A stretch of DNA of 64,000 nucleotides from Roseivirga echinicomitans (lineage in GTDB: Bacteria; Bacteroidota; Bacteroidia; Cytophagales; Cyclobacteriaceae), in the NCBI RefSeq assembly GCF_001592935.1, contig NZ_LRDB01000008.1:48894-112893 (forward strand), in the 5' to 3' direction. Below are positions 51,471 through 60,582 of this stretch, piece by piece; position 1 is the stretch's first letter; every line of letters begins with the position of its first letter. Under the pieces are notes generated by a model that searched no databases, had not been told where the DNA came from, and saw only the letters and a list, made by a program, of their open reading frames with translations. Made by a program: the position numbers and the translations under genes.

Positions 51471-51779
51471 GTTGTGTGAATTTGGTTTCATATATATGGC
51501 TTCGTTAAACGATTACTCTTCAAGCAAGTTCTGTTCCAAGTAACTATTATTTTCTTTAAACAGCTCTTTCCACAACTTTATATAGAGTTTTCTTTTCGAA
51601 TAGAGAAAATTGCTGTCAAAATGGAAACAATAATCTTGTAAGCGGGCAAATATGGGGAAAGAATGACTCATTCGTTTGCCTTTTCTTACCAAGCCCGTGG
51701 TGAAAACCCCCAGTGCAAAAAAAATATCGCAACAGGACTGGGCCCATTGCGACATTAAATAAAAAGTTAAATATTTTTT
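51471..51779. other. intergenic stretch upstream of the LRR operon
   Basis: About 310 bases between two genes on the same strand, probably holding the operon promoter. A minus-strand frame of 80 codons (51513-51755) has an amino-acid pattern unlike a protein and no support; I do not call it. No RNA structure is evident. Confidence 0.5.
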
Positions 51780-52559
51780 TTACCCTTTTGGAGCTACTTG
51801 CGCACCCTCGGGCATTTTGAAATTATCCATGCTTGGAACTTCTTTTGAAAGCTTTACATTTTCGAAAAGCACTTCGTTTCTCATCCCACCAACTTCTCCA
51901 TCAGTATACTGGTACCATTGCAAAGATTTTGGAATGGTAATTCCGTTGATGGTTTGCCATTGATCATACTTAATCAAGCTCCATCTGTCACTGGCCTCTT
52001 CTCCACCAAAGGTAGCGGTATACATTAGCCAAGCCATTTTGTTAGTTTCTGGGTCAGAATAAATAATATAATTGTCTTTTGATGACTCACCCACACCACT
52101 TTCATATGACACTTTAACTCCATTGTAAATTGTGCCCAAAATGTTCATTGGTTCTACATCTTCATATATGACGCCTTGATCACCTACAACAAAAGGGAAT
52201 GCATAAAAATAGAAATAGAGGTTATAGGTCATTCGAGCTCGAGAAGCGTTGGCCGTTGCTGGCATCATCCACACCTCATTGCCATCAAAACCAGTAGTAT
52301 CATTCTCCGATTCAATTCTTGTATATCTACTTTGAAGCTCAATCAGATGATGTTGCCCATTCGACATATCATAAGAAAGCTGCTTCATCTCAGACCAGTT
52401 ACCAAAACCACCATGGGCTTCAAAAACTTTAGTAATGCTGGCAGAGTGATGTTCCGTTTTAGGAGGACCCATTTTCACTTCTTCAATTTTATTATCAGTT
52501 TTTGTCCCTCCACACCCCATTAGGATCGTCATAAGGAAAACTATTAGATACTTTTTCAT
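51780..52559 (-). CDS. lipoprotein of unknown function (DUF6503-like)
   Basis: A 259-residue lipoprotein, started at MKKYLIVFLMTILMGC (ATG 52557-52559), with the acylated Cys at 16. It opens with KVFEAHGGFGNWSEMKQLSY, has a beta-rich core (DGNEVWMMPA, YIIYSDPETNKMAWLMYTA) and ends FKMPEGAQVAPKG. The HGG-x-x-x-W start and the tail resemble Bacteroidota lipoproteins annotated as DUF6503, but I state that only as a likeness. Possibly a lipid- or small-molecule-binding periplasmic lipoprotein. No adjacent gene explains it. Confidence 0.7.
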   Translation of the reverse strand: MKKYLIVFLMTILMGCGGTKTDNKIEEVKMGPPKTEHHSASITKVFEAHGGFGNWSEMKQLSYDMSNGQHHLIELQSRYTRIESENDTTGFDGNEVWMMPATANASRARMTYNLYFYFYAFPFVVGDQGVIYEDVEPMNILGTIYNGVKVSYESGVGESSKDNYIIYSDPETNKMAWLMYTATFGGEEASDRWSLIKYDQWQTINGITIPKSLQWYQYTDGEVGGMRNEVLFENVKLSKEVPSMDNFKMPEGAQVAPKG

Positions 52560-52693
52560 TTCGGATTGATTAAATTCAGCTGTAAAGTTCACGAATTTAC
52601 AGATTTTCAACGTCAGATGGCTTACTCAAAGTCATACTTGGGCAAGAATGATCAGAATTTATATTGAGCATCAATCAATTAGACAGTTTTATT

Positions 52694-53011
52694 ATGGAAG
52701 AAGAACTATTCAACCAAGTAAGAGACACTATCATTTCGAAGCACCCTGAGGTGACAGAAGGGACAATGATGTCATCCCCAGGGATACAACTGAAGGGTAA
52801 AAACTTTGCCTTTTTCTATAAAAGGTCACTTACCGTTCGTTTAGGTAGAGATTTCGAACCAGAATCAGAAGGCATTCATAAATATGAATTGCTTAATCCC
52901 TTCAAAACTAAACCTCCATTAAAAGACTGGTTTGTGATAAGCTATGAAGAGGCAGAAAAATGGCCAATGTTGGCCGAGATTGCTTTGAACCAGATGAGAA
53001 GTAGTAAATAA
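52694..53011 (+). CDS. TfoX/YjbR-like small protein
   Basis: A 105-residue soluble protein, begun at MEEELFNQVRDTIIS (ATG 52694); an earlier in-frame ATG would add 10 residues. The sequence has a short alpha/beta pattern, GTMMSSPGIQLKGKNFAFFYKRSLTVRLG and DWFVISYEEAEKWPMLAEIAL (landmarks: SSPGIQLKGKNFAFFYK, DWFVISYEEA), reminiscent of the TfoX N-terminal/YjbR fold. No catalytic role is known. It is monocistronic, upstream of metZ by 136 bases. Confidence 0.68.
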   Translation: MEEELFNQVRDTIISKHPEVTEGTMMSSPGIQLKGKNFAFFYKRSLTVRLGRDFEPESEGIHKYELLNPFKTKPPLKDWFVISYEEAEKWPMLAEIALNQMRSSK

Positions 53012-53122
53012 CCTTTCCTCATTCTTGACCATTTTCTATAGCCCAGCAAACTCAATAGCTCTAAGCAAGCGGCTATCTAAATAAACAAATACTCAATTCT
53101 TTTCAGTAGCTGTTTGGAACTG

Positions 53123-53130
53123 TATATTTG
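53123..53130 (+). promoter_or_regulatory. TAnnTTTG -7 element before metZ
   Basis: TATATTTG, 17 bases upstream of the metZ ATG, a consensus match; no clear -33 element. Confidence 0.6.
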
Positions 53131-53147
53131 GGCAAGAAATGATTTGA

Positions 53148-54329
53148 ATGAAAGAGGATAAAAAACAATTCGAAACCGAGGCAATCCGCACACAAATCGA
53201 AAGTACGCATGCGCAGGAACATTCTACTCCTATGTACCTTACTTCTAGCTTTACCTATGAGGATGCAGAAGAAATGCGTGCTGCATTTGCGGGAGAGAAT
53301 GACAAGAATATTTATAGCCGTTTTAGCAATCCAAACCTTCAGGAGTTTGTAGACAAAGTCTGCACAATGGAAAAGGCCGAAGCAGGTTATGCCTTTGCTT
53401 CCGGAATGGCGGCAATTTTCTCAACTTTCGCGGCCCTACTTTCCTCTGGAGACCATATCATTTCTTGCCGATCCATTTTTGGTTCAACGCATACCGTTTT
53501 CGGTAAAATACTTCCCAAATGGAAAATCGATACTACTTATGTGGACATTGACAACACAGGTGATTGGGACAAAGCTATTCAGCCCAACACCAAAATTCTA
53601 TATGTAGAAACTCCTACAAACCCAGCAGTGGATATTATTGATTTAGAATGGCTGGGCCGTTTCTCAAAAAAACACAATCTCATTTTAGTAGTCGACAACT
53701 GCTTTGCCACTCCTTACCTGCAACAACCAATTCAGTATGGTGCTGATTTGGTAATCCATTCGGCCACCAAATTCATGGATGGACAAGGGCGTGTAATGGG
53801 CGGAGTCACGGTGGGTAAAAAAGAGTTGATTGATGAAATCTATGCCTTCAGCAGAAGTACTGGTCCTGCGCTATCCGCCTTTAATGCTTGGGTAATTTCT
53901 AAAAGCTTAGAAACCTTAGCCGTACGCATGGATCGTCATGCTGAGAATGCACTCAAACTGGCTAAATTTCTTGAAAAATCGGAATTCGTGGAATGGGTCA
54001 AATACCCTTTCTTAAAGTCGCATCCGATGTATGAGGTAGCCAAAAAGCAAATGAAGTCGGGCGGAGCTGTAGTGGCTTTTGGCATCAAAGGAGGCTTAGA
54101 AAGCGGAAGAACATTTTTGAACAATATTAAGATATGTTCGCTTACCGCCAATTTGGGCGATAGCCGAACTATTGTAACCCACCCCTCTTCTACCACACAC
54201 GCAAAGCTTTCTGAAGAAGAAAGAATAAAAGTTGGAATTACTCCGGAACTGATTCGTGTTTCAGTAGGTTTAGAGCACATCACAGACATTATAACCGATA
54301 TTGAGCAAGCCTTAAAAGCCGCCCAATAA
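53148..54329 (+). CDS. metZ: trans-sulfuration family enzyme, O-succinylhomoserine sulfhydrylase type
   Basis: PLP-dependent Cys/Met metabolism enzyme of 393 residues. The PLP lysine is K208 in IHSATKFMDGQG, preceded by the cofactor-binding ASGMAAI and VDNCFATPYLQQP; the final part has LGDSRTIVTHPSSTTHAKL. The KFMDGQGRVMGG run and overall length fit O-succinylhomoserine sulfhydrylase (MetZ), making homocysteine from sulfide, rather than cystathionine gamma-synthase; the two are hard to separate by sequence. cinA begins 8 bases after the stop, suggesting co-transcription. Confidence 0.9.
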   Translation: MKEDKKQFETEAIRTQIESTHAQEHSTPMYLTSSFTYEDAEEMRAAFAGENDKNIYSRFSNPNLQEFVDKVCTMEKAEAGYAFASGMAAIFSTFAALLSSGDHIISCRSIFGSTHTVFGKILPKWKIDTTYVDIDNTGDWDKAIQPNTKILYVETPTNPAVDIIDLEWLGRFSKKHNLILVVDNCFATPYLQQPIQYGADLVIHSATKFMDGQGRVMGGVTVGKKELIDEIYAFSRSTGPALSAFNAWVISKSLETLAVRMDRHAENALKLAKFLEKSEFVEWVKYPFLKSHPMYEVAKKQMKSGGAVVAFGIKGGLESGRTFLNNIKICSLTANLGDSRTIVTHPSSTTHAKLSEEERIKVGITPELIRVSVGLEHITDIITDIEQALKAAQ

Positions 54330-54337
54330 ATCTCCAT

Positions 54338-55585
54338 ATGAAAAACATAACTGCCGAAATTCTAACCATTGGAGATGAAATCCTTTATGGTCAAATTTTA
54401 GACACCAATGCCCAATGGATGAGTGCTCAACTCGATCTACTGGGAATTAGAGTAGTCAGAAAAACTACGGTTGGAGACAATGAACCTGACATTCTGCATG
54501 CATTTACCGAAGCAGAGAGTCATGCAGATTTGGTTTTAATTACGGGCGGATTAGGCCCCACCAACGATGATCTTACTATGCCCACTTTGGCCAAGTATTT
54601 TGGTTGCAAGGTTATTGAAAACGCTAGTGTTTTAGCCCATGTAAAGGACTTCTTCGAAAAACGTGGAAGAGAGTTTACGGAAATGAACAAAAGGCAGGCC
54701 TTGGTGCCAGAAATTGCTGAAGTAATTCATAATTCGTTGGGCACTGCTCCTTGCACTTGGTATGAAAGAAATAGAAAAATATTTATATCCATGCCGGGGG
54801 TACCCCATGAGATGAAGAATGTGATGAAGGAGTTTGTAATCCCTAAAGTCCGTAACTTCTTTCAAACCCCAGTAATTTACCATAAGGTGATTAAGACAGT
54901 GGGGATAGGTGAATCCTTCCTAGCTGAAAAAATTAAGGATTGGGAGGAGACTCTTCCCCCACACATTCACTTGGCATATTTGCCTAGCATAGGCCATGTG
55001 AAATTAAGGCTTACTGCCATTGGTGAAAACCGGAGCCAGCTTGAAAAAGACGTTCAGCAACTGATCAAAGAGTTTATTCCCTTGGCAGGTAAATACATCT
55101 ATGGGTATGATGAAACAAGTTTGGAAGAAGCGATAGGCCTCTTGCTTATTGCTCAAAAGAAGACAATTGCTCTAGCAGAAAGTTGTTCGGGTGGATTTAT
55201 TCAACATAAAATCACTCAAATTCCCGGATCATCTGCTTACTTTCAGGGCGGAATTGTACCTTACCACAACCAATTTAAAATTGACGTGTTAGGAGTTAAG
55301 GCTTCTACCCTTGAAAAACATGGCGCGGTAAGCGAAGAATGTGTTAAGGAAATGGCCGAACGAATCCGAGAGAAATTCAACTCCGATATCGGTGTAGCCA
55401 GTAGCGGAGTTGCTGGGCCAAGTGGTGGTTCTGAAGAAAAACCAGTCGGAACGGTGTGGATTGCCTTTGCTGACGGCAAACAAACCATAACCAAAAGACT
55501 TCAATTAACGCAGAATAGAATATTAAATATTGAATTAACAGAAATAGCCGTACTAAATTTGGTAAGAAAAAGTTTGAACCAATAG
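54338..55585 (+). CDS. cinA: CinA, competence/damage-inducible protein (NMN amidohydrolase type)
   Basis: A 415-residue two-domain protein. The N-terminal MoeA/MogA-like domain (about 1-170) has AEILTIGDEILYGQILDTN and VLITGGLGPTNDDLTM. The C-terminal PncC domain (about 255-412) has the amidohydrolase signature ALAESCSGGFIQHKITQIPGS and IGVASSGVAGPSGGSEEKPVG. It hydrolyses NMN and ADP-ribose-type compounds in pyridine nucleotide recycling. The gene is the second of a probable metZ-cinA operon. Confidence 0.94.
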   Translation: MKNITAEILTIGDEILYGQILDTNAQWMSAQLDLLGIRVVRKTTVGDNEPDILHAFTEAESHADLVLITGGLGPTNDDLTMPTLAKYFGCKVIENASVLAHVKDFFEKRGREFTEMNKRQALVPEIAEVIHNSLGTAPCTWYERNRKIFISMPGVPHEMKNVMKEFVIPKVRNFFQTPVIYHKVIKTVGIGESFLAEKIKDWEETLPPHIHLAYLPSIGHVKLRLTAIGENRSQLEKDVQQLIKEFIPLAGKYIYGYDETSLEEAIGLLLIAQKKTIALAESCSGGFIQHKITQIPGSSAYFQGGIVPYHNQFKIDVLGVKASTLEKHGAVSEECVKEMAERIREKFNSDIGVASSGVAGPSGGSEEKPVGTVWIAFADGKQTITKRLQLTQNRILNIELTEIAVLNLVRKSLNQ

Positions 55586-55589
55586 AACA

Positions 55590-55619
55590 TTGATAATATT
55601 TGGTTTAATGCTATTTTTG
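55590..55619 (+). promoter_or_regulatory. complete Bacteroidota promoter before the E2 gene
   Basis: TTG at 55590-55592, a 19-base spacer, and TATTTTTG at 55612-55619. This is the canonical -33 TTG / -7 TAnnTTTG arrangement, 43 bases before the start codon. Confidence 0.7.
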
Positions 55620-55662
55620 TCTTTTTAATGCGAACGTTTTTAATCTCTAAGAACATAAGAAT

Positions 55663-56961
55663 ATGGCACTTGTAGAAATGGTGATGCCTAAAATGGGCGA
55701 GAGTATAATGGAGGGCACAGTGTTGACTTGGCTAAAGCAAGAAGGCGACACAATCGAAGCCGATGAGTCTGTATTGGAAGTAGCCACAGACAAAGTTGAC
55801 ACCGAAGTTCCTGCCATTCATGCGGGTGTTTTGAAAGAAATATTAGTAAAGGAAGGCGATGTAGTTCCTGTAGGCGCTCCCATTGCACGAATTGAAACAG
55901 AAGCTTCTGCTGGTGGCGACTCAGCACCTGTTGCAGCAGCACCTAAAACGACTACAGCAAACGAAAAACCTGCAACAGCGGCCTCAAATGGACAAGCAGC
56001 AGTTTTAGATAAACCAGCTGGTGACCGATTCTATTCTCCATTGGTGATGAACATTGCTCGTGAGGAAGGGATTCCTATGAGTGAATTGGAAAGAGTTCCA
56101 GGGACTGGTAGAGAAGATAGAGTAACCAAGAAAGATATTTTGGCCTATGTGAAAAACAGGCCGCAAGGAGGTGTTGCACCAGTTCAATCCCAAGTTGCAG
56201 CTTCTGCTCCAGCGCAGTCAGCACCTAAGCAAATGCCAATTTCGATTTCTGGTGAAGATGAGATCATCGAAATGGACAGAATGCGTAAGATGATTGCCGA
56301 ACGTATGGTGGATTCTAAGCGTATTTCTCCACATGTCACCTCATTTGTTGAAGCTGATGTATCAAATGTAGTTGCATGGAGAAACAAGGTGAAAAATAGC
56401 TTCATGGAAAGAGAAGGCGAGCCAATCACCTTCACTCCAATCTTTATTGAAGCCATTGTAAAGGCGATAAAAGACTACCCAATGATTAACATTCAGGTAG
56501 ACGGAACTAGAATCATTAAGAAAAAAGACATTAATATTGGTTTGGCCGTAGCCCTTCCAAGTGGTAATCTTATCGTACCTGTAATACACAGGGCTGATCA
56601 GTACAACTTGACTGGACTTACTAAGAAGGTGAATGCTTTGGCTAAAAAAGCACGAGAAAACAAACTAACCCCAGACGATTTGCAAGGCGGTACTTTCACT
56701 GTTTCAAATGTAGGTTCTTTTGGGAACGTAATGGGAACACCAATCATCATGCAGCCTCAAGTGGCTATTATGGCTTTAGGAGCGGTAGTTAAAAAACCAG
56801 CGGTAATCGAAACACCTTCTGGTGATGCAATTGCTATCCGTCATAAAATGTTCCTTTCCCATTCTTACGACCATAGGGTGGTAGATGGATCTTTAGGAGG
56901 CATGCTCGTAAGAAGAGTAGCTGATTATTTAGAGAAATTTGACCCTAAGCAAACTTTATAA
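55663..56961 (+). CDS. 2-oxo acid dehydrogenase E2 (dihydrolipoamide acyltransferase)
   Basis: E2 core of a 2-oxo acid dehydrogenase complex, 432 residues. Lipoyl domain (about 1-75) with lipoylated K44 in EVATDKVDTEVP; Ala/Pro linker; peripheral subunit-binding domain (about 125-165: SPLVMNIAREEGIPMSELE, GTGREDRVTKKDILAYV); catalytic domain ending with HSYDHRVVDGSLGG, where His and Asp act. The KVDTEVPA pattern and the catalytic site favour a branched-chain or generic E2 over pyruvate or 2-oxoglutarate specifically. No E1 or E3 is adjacent. Confidence 0.9.
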   Translation: MALVEMVMPKMGESIMEGTVLTWLKQEGDTIEADESVLEVATDKVDTEVPAIHAGVLKEILVKEGDVVPVGAPIARIETEASAGGDSAPVAAAPKTTTANEKPATAASNGQAAVLDKPAGDRFYSPLVMNIAREEGIPMSELERVPGTGREDRVTKKDILAYVKNRPQGGVAPVQSQVAASAPAQSAPKQMPISISGEDEIIEMDRMRKMIAERMVDSKRISPHVTSFVEADVSNVVAWRNKVKNSFMEREGEPITFTPIFIEAIVKAIKDYPMINIQVDGTRIIKKKDINIGLAVALPSGNLIVPVIHRADQYNLTGLTKKVNALAKKARENKLTPDDLQGGTFTVSNVGSFGNVMGTPIIMQPQVAIMALGAVVKKPAVIETPSGDAIAIRHKMFLSHSYDHRVVDGSLGGMLVRRVADYLEKFDPKQTL

Positions 56962-57322
56962 ATTTAGATATAACAAGCTTCTCTAAGGCCTCAATCAGAA
57001 ATGGTTGAGGCTTTTTTCATCTTTATATTTCAACGTAAACGGGAACTGAAATACCTCCTCATCCATTAGTCAAACTAATCACTATTTCTGTTAACCAAAA
57101 AACACAAATATGTGCGTTAATATATATTTCATTACCTTATCTGGAGAATTAACAACCGCATTCTAACTAATGCACCGATACTACGTGCCCAAAATAATTT
57201 TAATAACTTAGACTTCTAACGAATCATTTTTTTAACAATAAAGGAAAATAGGCTTTGTAATGAAGAAAGCGACATTCATAATATATTTGTAATTTTCAAT
57301 CGACTTCATATCAAGAATAAGT
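56962..57322. other. intergenic stretch between E2 and receiver gene
   Basis: About 360 bases holding the E2 terminator (arms GCCTCAA / TTGAGGC, about 56988-57011, followed by a T-run) and, near the right end, a TAnnTTTG element at 57282-57289. No further gene or RNA is evident. Confidence 0.6.
57282..57289 (+). promoter_or_regulatory. TAnnTTTG -7 element before the receiver gene
   Basis: TATATTTG, 33 bases upstream of the ATG at 57323; no clear -33 element. Confidence 0.55.
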
Positions 57323-57733
57323 ATGAAACAAAAACTAAAGAGCATTCTATTGGTTGACGACAATGAGGCTGATAATTTTTATCACGAAATTATCATTGAT
57401 AAGTCTGAACTTGCAGATGGTGTTGTAGCCATAACGGGGGGGCATGAGGCTTTAGAGTATCTTCAATTAAGTCTACAAGGGGAAAAACCTTCTCCGGATT
57501 TAATTTTCCTAGATATTAATATGCCCAGAATGGATGGCTGGGAGTTTTTACAAGAATACGCCAAATTAGATAAAGCTAAAAACGAACTTATAATCGTTGT
57601 AATGCTCTCTACCTCTAAAAATCCAGAATACATGGAAAAGACTAATGAACTAGCTGATGTCAGCGAGTTTACCAGCAAACCTCTTACCACGGAATACCTA
57701 GAAGAATTACGTTTGAAATACTTCAATAAATAA
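57323..57733 (+). CDS. single-domain response regulator (receiver only)
   Basis: A 136-residue stand-alone receiver domain. Acidic pocket LVDDNEADN (D12/D13), phospho-acceptor D64 in LIFLDINMPRMDG, Ser/Thr in VVMLSTS and the switch lysine in TSKPLTTEYL. There is no output domain. Such receivers, often of the Rcp1-like type, act in phosphorelays or bind partner proteins. No kinase gene is nearby, so the partner is unknown. Confidence 0.92.
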   Translation: MKQKLKSILLVDDNEADNFYHEIIIDKSELADGVVAITGGHEALEYLQLSLQGEKPSPDLIFLDINMPRMDGWEFLQEYAKLDKAKNELIIVVMLSTSKNPEYMEKTNELADVSEFTSKPLTTEYLEELRLKYFNK

Positions 57734-57813
57734 CAATCTTTAGCAAATCGAATAAGTCAATCTTAATTCACTAATTTTCAAGTCCAGTTACAACCATTGG
57801 TCGATATAGTATT

Positions 57814-58131
57814 ATGAAAGAAACAACCGTAAAAGAACTAGCAGAACTAAAAGCATCAGGAGCTGATTTTCAGTTGATTGATGTAAGAGAAGAAAACGAA
57901 TTTGAAATCGCTGAAATTGGTGGAGAATTGATTCCCATGAACACCATTCCTGGCAACATAGATAATATCAGCCGCGATAAAAAAGTGGTGATTCACTGCC
58001 GCAGTGGGAAACGTAGCGGAGATGTAATCAACTGGTTAGAGCAGAATCATGGTTTCGAAAACCTCTATAACCTTAAAGGTGGAATCCTGGCTTATGCCGA
58101 TGAAATTGATAATAGCCTAACTAAGTACTAG
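57814..58131 (+). CDS. rhodanese-like domain protein
   Basis: A 105-residue single rhodanese domain. The active-site loop is HCRSGKRSGD with catalytic C62; LIDVREENEFEIAEIGG and the end LKGGILAYADEIDNS are family hallmarks. It can form a cysteine persulfide and pass sulfur to an acceptor. The loop sequence CRSGKRS is the single-domain PspE/GlpE-like type. It is 80 bases downstream of the receiver gene and convergent with gldFG. Confidence 0.92.
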   Translation: MKETTVKELAELKASGADFQLIDVREENEFEIAEIGGELIPMNTIPGNIDNISRDKKVVIHCRSGKRSGDVINWLEQNHGFENLYNLKGGILAYADEIDNSLTKY

Positions 58132-58176
58132 GCTATTCCTCCAGAAGGTTGAATAAACTTCGACCTTCTGAAAAAC

Positions 58177-60582
58177 TTAAAACCGACTGTATTTTCTAAC
58201 CCGAATAAAGTTACGAATCACACCGAAGAGCACCAGTAAAACAATTGGCCCAACAAGGTTAATCAACTGCCACTTCAACTTCTCTTTTTGCGCCCTAATT
58301 CTATCCAGCGGCCTCAGTTTAATTTCTTTGTTCCTCGCCTGAATTAGCCCATCATCATCCATCAAATAGGTTAAGGCGTTCATCATGAAATCTTTATTAG
58401 CGAATATTCTTTTCTCATCCCCTTCTGTATAAGGGTTAAAACCCATATCCAAAGGTGTCCCTCGTTGCATCTCATTTCTGATAATATCGCCATCTCCAAT
58501 CACGATGATTTTTGTATCGGGGCTATCGGCTTTAAAATCATTAGTATTTACTCCCTCTTTTGGCAAAACTCTATTTTTGAAAAGGCTCTCAAATTCCCCT
58601 TCTAACAAATAAGCAATAGGATATTGACCTCCTTGATAAAGACTCGGGTCGTTCTCCACTGCGATCTCCTCAAACGAAATGGGCGCTGGTGCATTGAGTA
58701 TTCTAGTGTATTGTGAGGTGAATATTAATGGAGTTTTCTTAATCCCTTCAGCAGCTACTGTGTCGATCGTACTGGTGAATCGTGTATAAACGGCATCTAA
58801 ATTCCGAGTGATCGGATGTTCACTAAACCACGAAGCGCCAAAGAAAAATGGCCATTTTAAATTGGTGATGGTTTCAGAATCGTCCATCAATACTGGGTAT
58901 CGACCAAAGTTCTGAGCATCTAAAATAAAGTCCTTTTTCAGCCTAATTCCATAACGGAAAAACAGATCATCCAGATCAAGTGTGTAAGGCAATCCAAAAG
59001 TACCTACTCCCCCAGCTTGGTGCATATCCACCCCTAGGGCATCCACCATAAAAACAGCCTTCCCTCCATGCATCAGGTGCTGGTCAATCTTGAACTTATC
59101 TTCTCTAGAAAAAGCCTTGGTGGGCTTTGCCATAATAATGACATCAAAGTTTTTTAACTCCTTTGTCTCACTCAAATTGACAGGTACAATATCAAATGCT
59201 TCTGAGAAATCGCGAGCAAACCAATAGATGTTCAACGAATCAAGTTCTCCGTGCCCCTGAAGCAAGCCAATACGCTTCCTATCTATATTAGCAATACGCT
59301 GAATTCCAGTGGCCAATTCATATTCAATTCCTTCAAGCGATTGATTGAGCTTCATTTCAAATGATGCTCCTTGATTGCCTTTCAATAATAAAACACTGGA
59401 AGTTCGGTCTCCATAGCGAAGCACCACATAAGGGAAAATAAGCTTCTGGACATCCGTTCCATTATCGTTATCAAATATTCTAGTGGGTGAAAGTCCCGAA
59501 TCCATCCAAGCCTGATAGTTTTTATTTCTCTCAGTTTCCGTAGAAGCGGCTCCAGGGTCGTTAATTGAATAGTAAATGGGCTGACTACTATAAACCCCAA
59601 GCTCTTCCACGGTTTCTACAATGGATTTTTGAAAACGCTGAAACTCGGTAGGTAAATCCGTTCCCAATAAAATCTCAACATGTAAAGGCTGATTCAGTTT
59701 CCCCAATAATTCCTTAGTAGGATCTTGAAGTGTATAACGTTTTTCTTCTGTTAAATCGAACCTCCAAAAGAAGTTGGCGGCAACTACATTAACCGCAAAA
59801 ACGATGAACAAACCCAATCCAAATATCCTGATGGCCTTTACCCTGTACGGTTTGAATGACATTCTCCGCGTAGCAAATTTGAGCGAAGTAAGCAGCAAAA
59901 CAACAGTGATGGTACTTAAGAAATACACAAGGTTTCTTGAGTCAATCAGACCGCGGCTCATGGCATCATAGTGAAATGAAAGGCTCATTTCATCAATATA
60001 TAGTGCAGTTTGACCGGTAAATATATCGGCCAATGAGCTTATGCCTGTGAACATGAAGAAGCAGAAGAATACGGCTAGAATGAAAGCGACTATTTGGTTT
60101 TCGCTGAGTGCCGATGCAAATAATCCAATGGATGTAAATACACCACCAAGCAAAATAAGCCCCATATAGGAGCCAATAATTCCTGGGGTATCTAAATTAC
60201 CAACTGGGCTTCCCAGCTGATAAACCGAGTAATAATAGACAACTGTAGGGATTACGGAGAAAATCACCAAATTGAAAGCCGACAAGTATTTCCCAAAAAT
60301 GATCTGAAAATCGCTTAATGGCCGAGTAAGCAGCAACTCTAATGTTCCGGATTTTCGTTCTTCAGCCAACATACGCATGGTAATGGCCGGAATAAGAAAC
60401 ATATAGACAAATGGGCCTAATGAGAATAGCGTATCGAGCTGGGCATAACCGTAATCTATTACGCTGGTCTCAGGAAAAACCCACATCAGCAAACCAATAC
60501 CAGTAAGAAAAACACCAATCACCACATAAGCAATAAGCGAATTAAGAAACTGCTGGACTTCCTTTCTATAAATCGCCCACAT
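58177..60582 (-). CDS. GldF-GldG fusion, gliding motility ABC transporter
   Basis: An 801-residue protein combining two normally separate subunits. Residues about 1-240 are a six-helix GldF-type permease (MWAIYRKEVQQFLNSLIAY, ITMRMLAEERKSGTLELLL). Then a membrane helix (about 255-275) begins the GldG-type part, with the Gld/ABC substrate-binding domain motifs FDLTEEKRYTLQDPTKELL, GHGELDSLNIYW and the C-terminal anchor helix before the tail RNFIRVRKYSRF. Together with GldA this forms the ABC transporter required for gliding and T9SS function in Bacteroidota. It overlaps gldA by 17 bases. Confidence 0.88.
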   Translation of the reverse strand: MWAIYRKEVQQFLNSLIAYVVIGVFLTGIGLLMWVFPETSVIDYGYAQLDTLFSLGPFVYMFLIPAITMRMLAEERKSGTLELLLTRPLSDFQIIFGKYLSAFNLVIFSVIPTVVYYYSVYQLGSPVGNLDTPGIIGSYMGLILLGGVFTSIGLFASALSENQIVAFILAVFFCFFMFTGISSLADIFTGQTALYIDEMSLSFHYDAMSRGLIDSRNLVYFLSTITVVLLLTSLKFATRRMSFKPYRVKAIRIFGLGLFIVFAVNVVAANFFWRFDLTEEKRYTLQDPTKELLGKLNQPLHVEILLGTDLPTEFQRFQKSIVETVEELGVYSSQPIYYSINDPGAASTETERNKNYQAWMDSGLSPTRIFDNDNGTDVQKLIFPYVVLRYGDRTSSVLLLKGNQGASFEMKLNQSLEGIEYELATGIQRIANIDRKRIGLLQGHGELDSLNIYWFARDFSEAFDIVPVNLSETKELKNFDVIIMAKPTKAFSREDKFKIDQHLMHGGKAVFMVDALGVDMHQAGGVGTFGLPYTLDLDDLFFRYGIRLKKDFILDAQNFGRYPVLMDDSETITNLKWPFFFGASWFSEHPITRNLDAVYTRFTSTIDTVAAEGIKKTPLIFTSQYTRILNAPAPISFEEIAVENDPSLYQGGQYPIAYLLEGEFESLFKNRVLPKEGVNTNDFKADSPDTKIIVIGDGDIIRNEMQRGTPLDMGFNPYTEGDEKRIFANKDFMMNALTYLMDDDGLIQARNKEIKLRPLDRIRAQKEKLKWQLINLVGPIVLLVLFGVIRNFIRVRKYSRF

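Noticed and set aside
51513..51755. 80-codon minus-strand frame upstream of the LRR operon
   Set aside because: Composition is not protein-like and it occupies the likely promoter region; no supporting motif.
58142..58170. Terminator between the rhodanese gene and gldFG
   Set aside because: The arms CAGAAGGT and ACCTTCTG form a hairpin, but no T-run follows on either strand, so it is not called as an intrinsic terminator.
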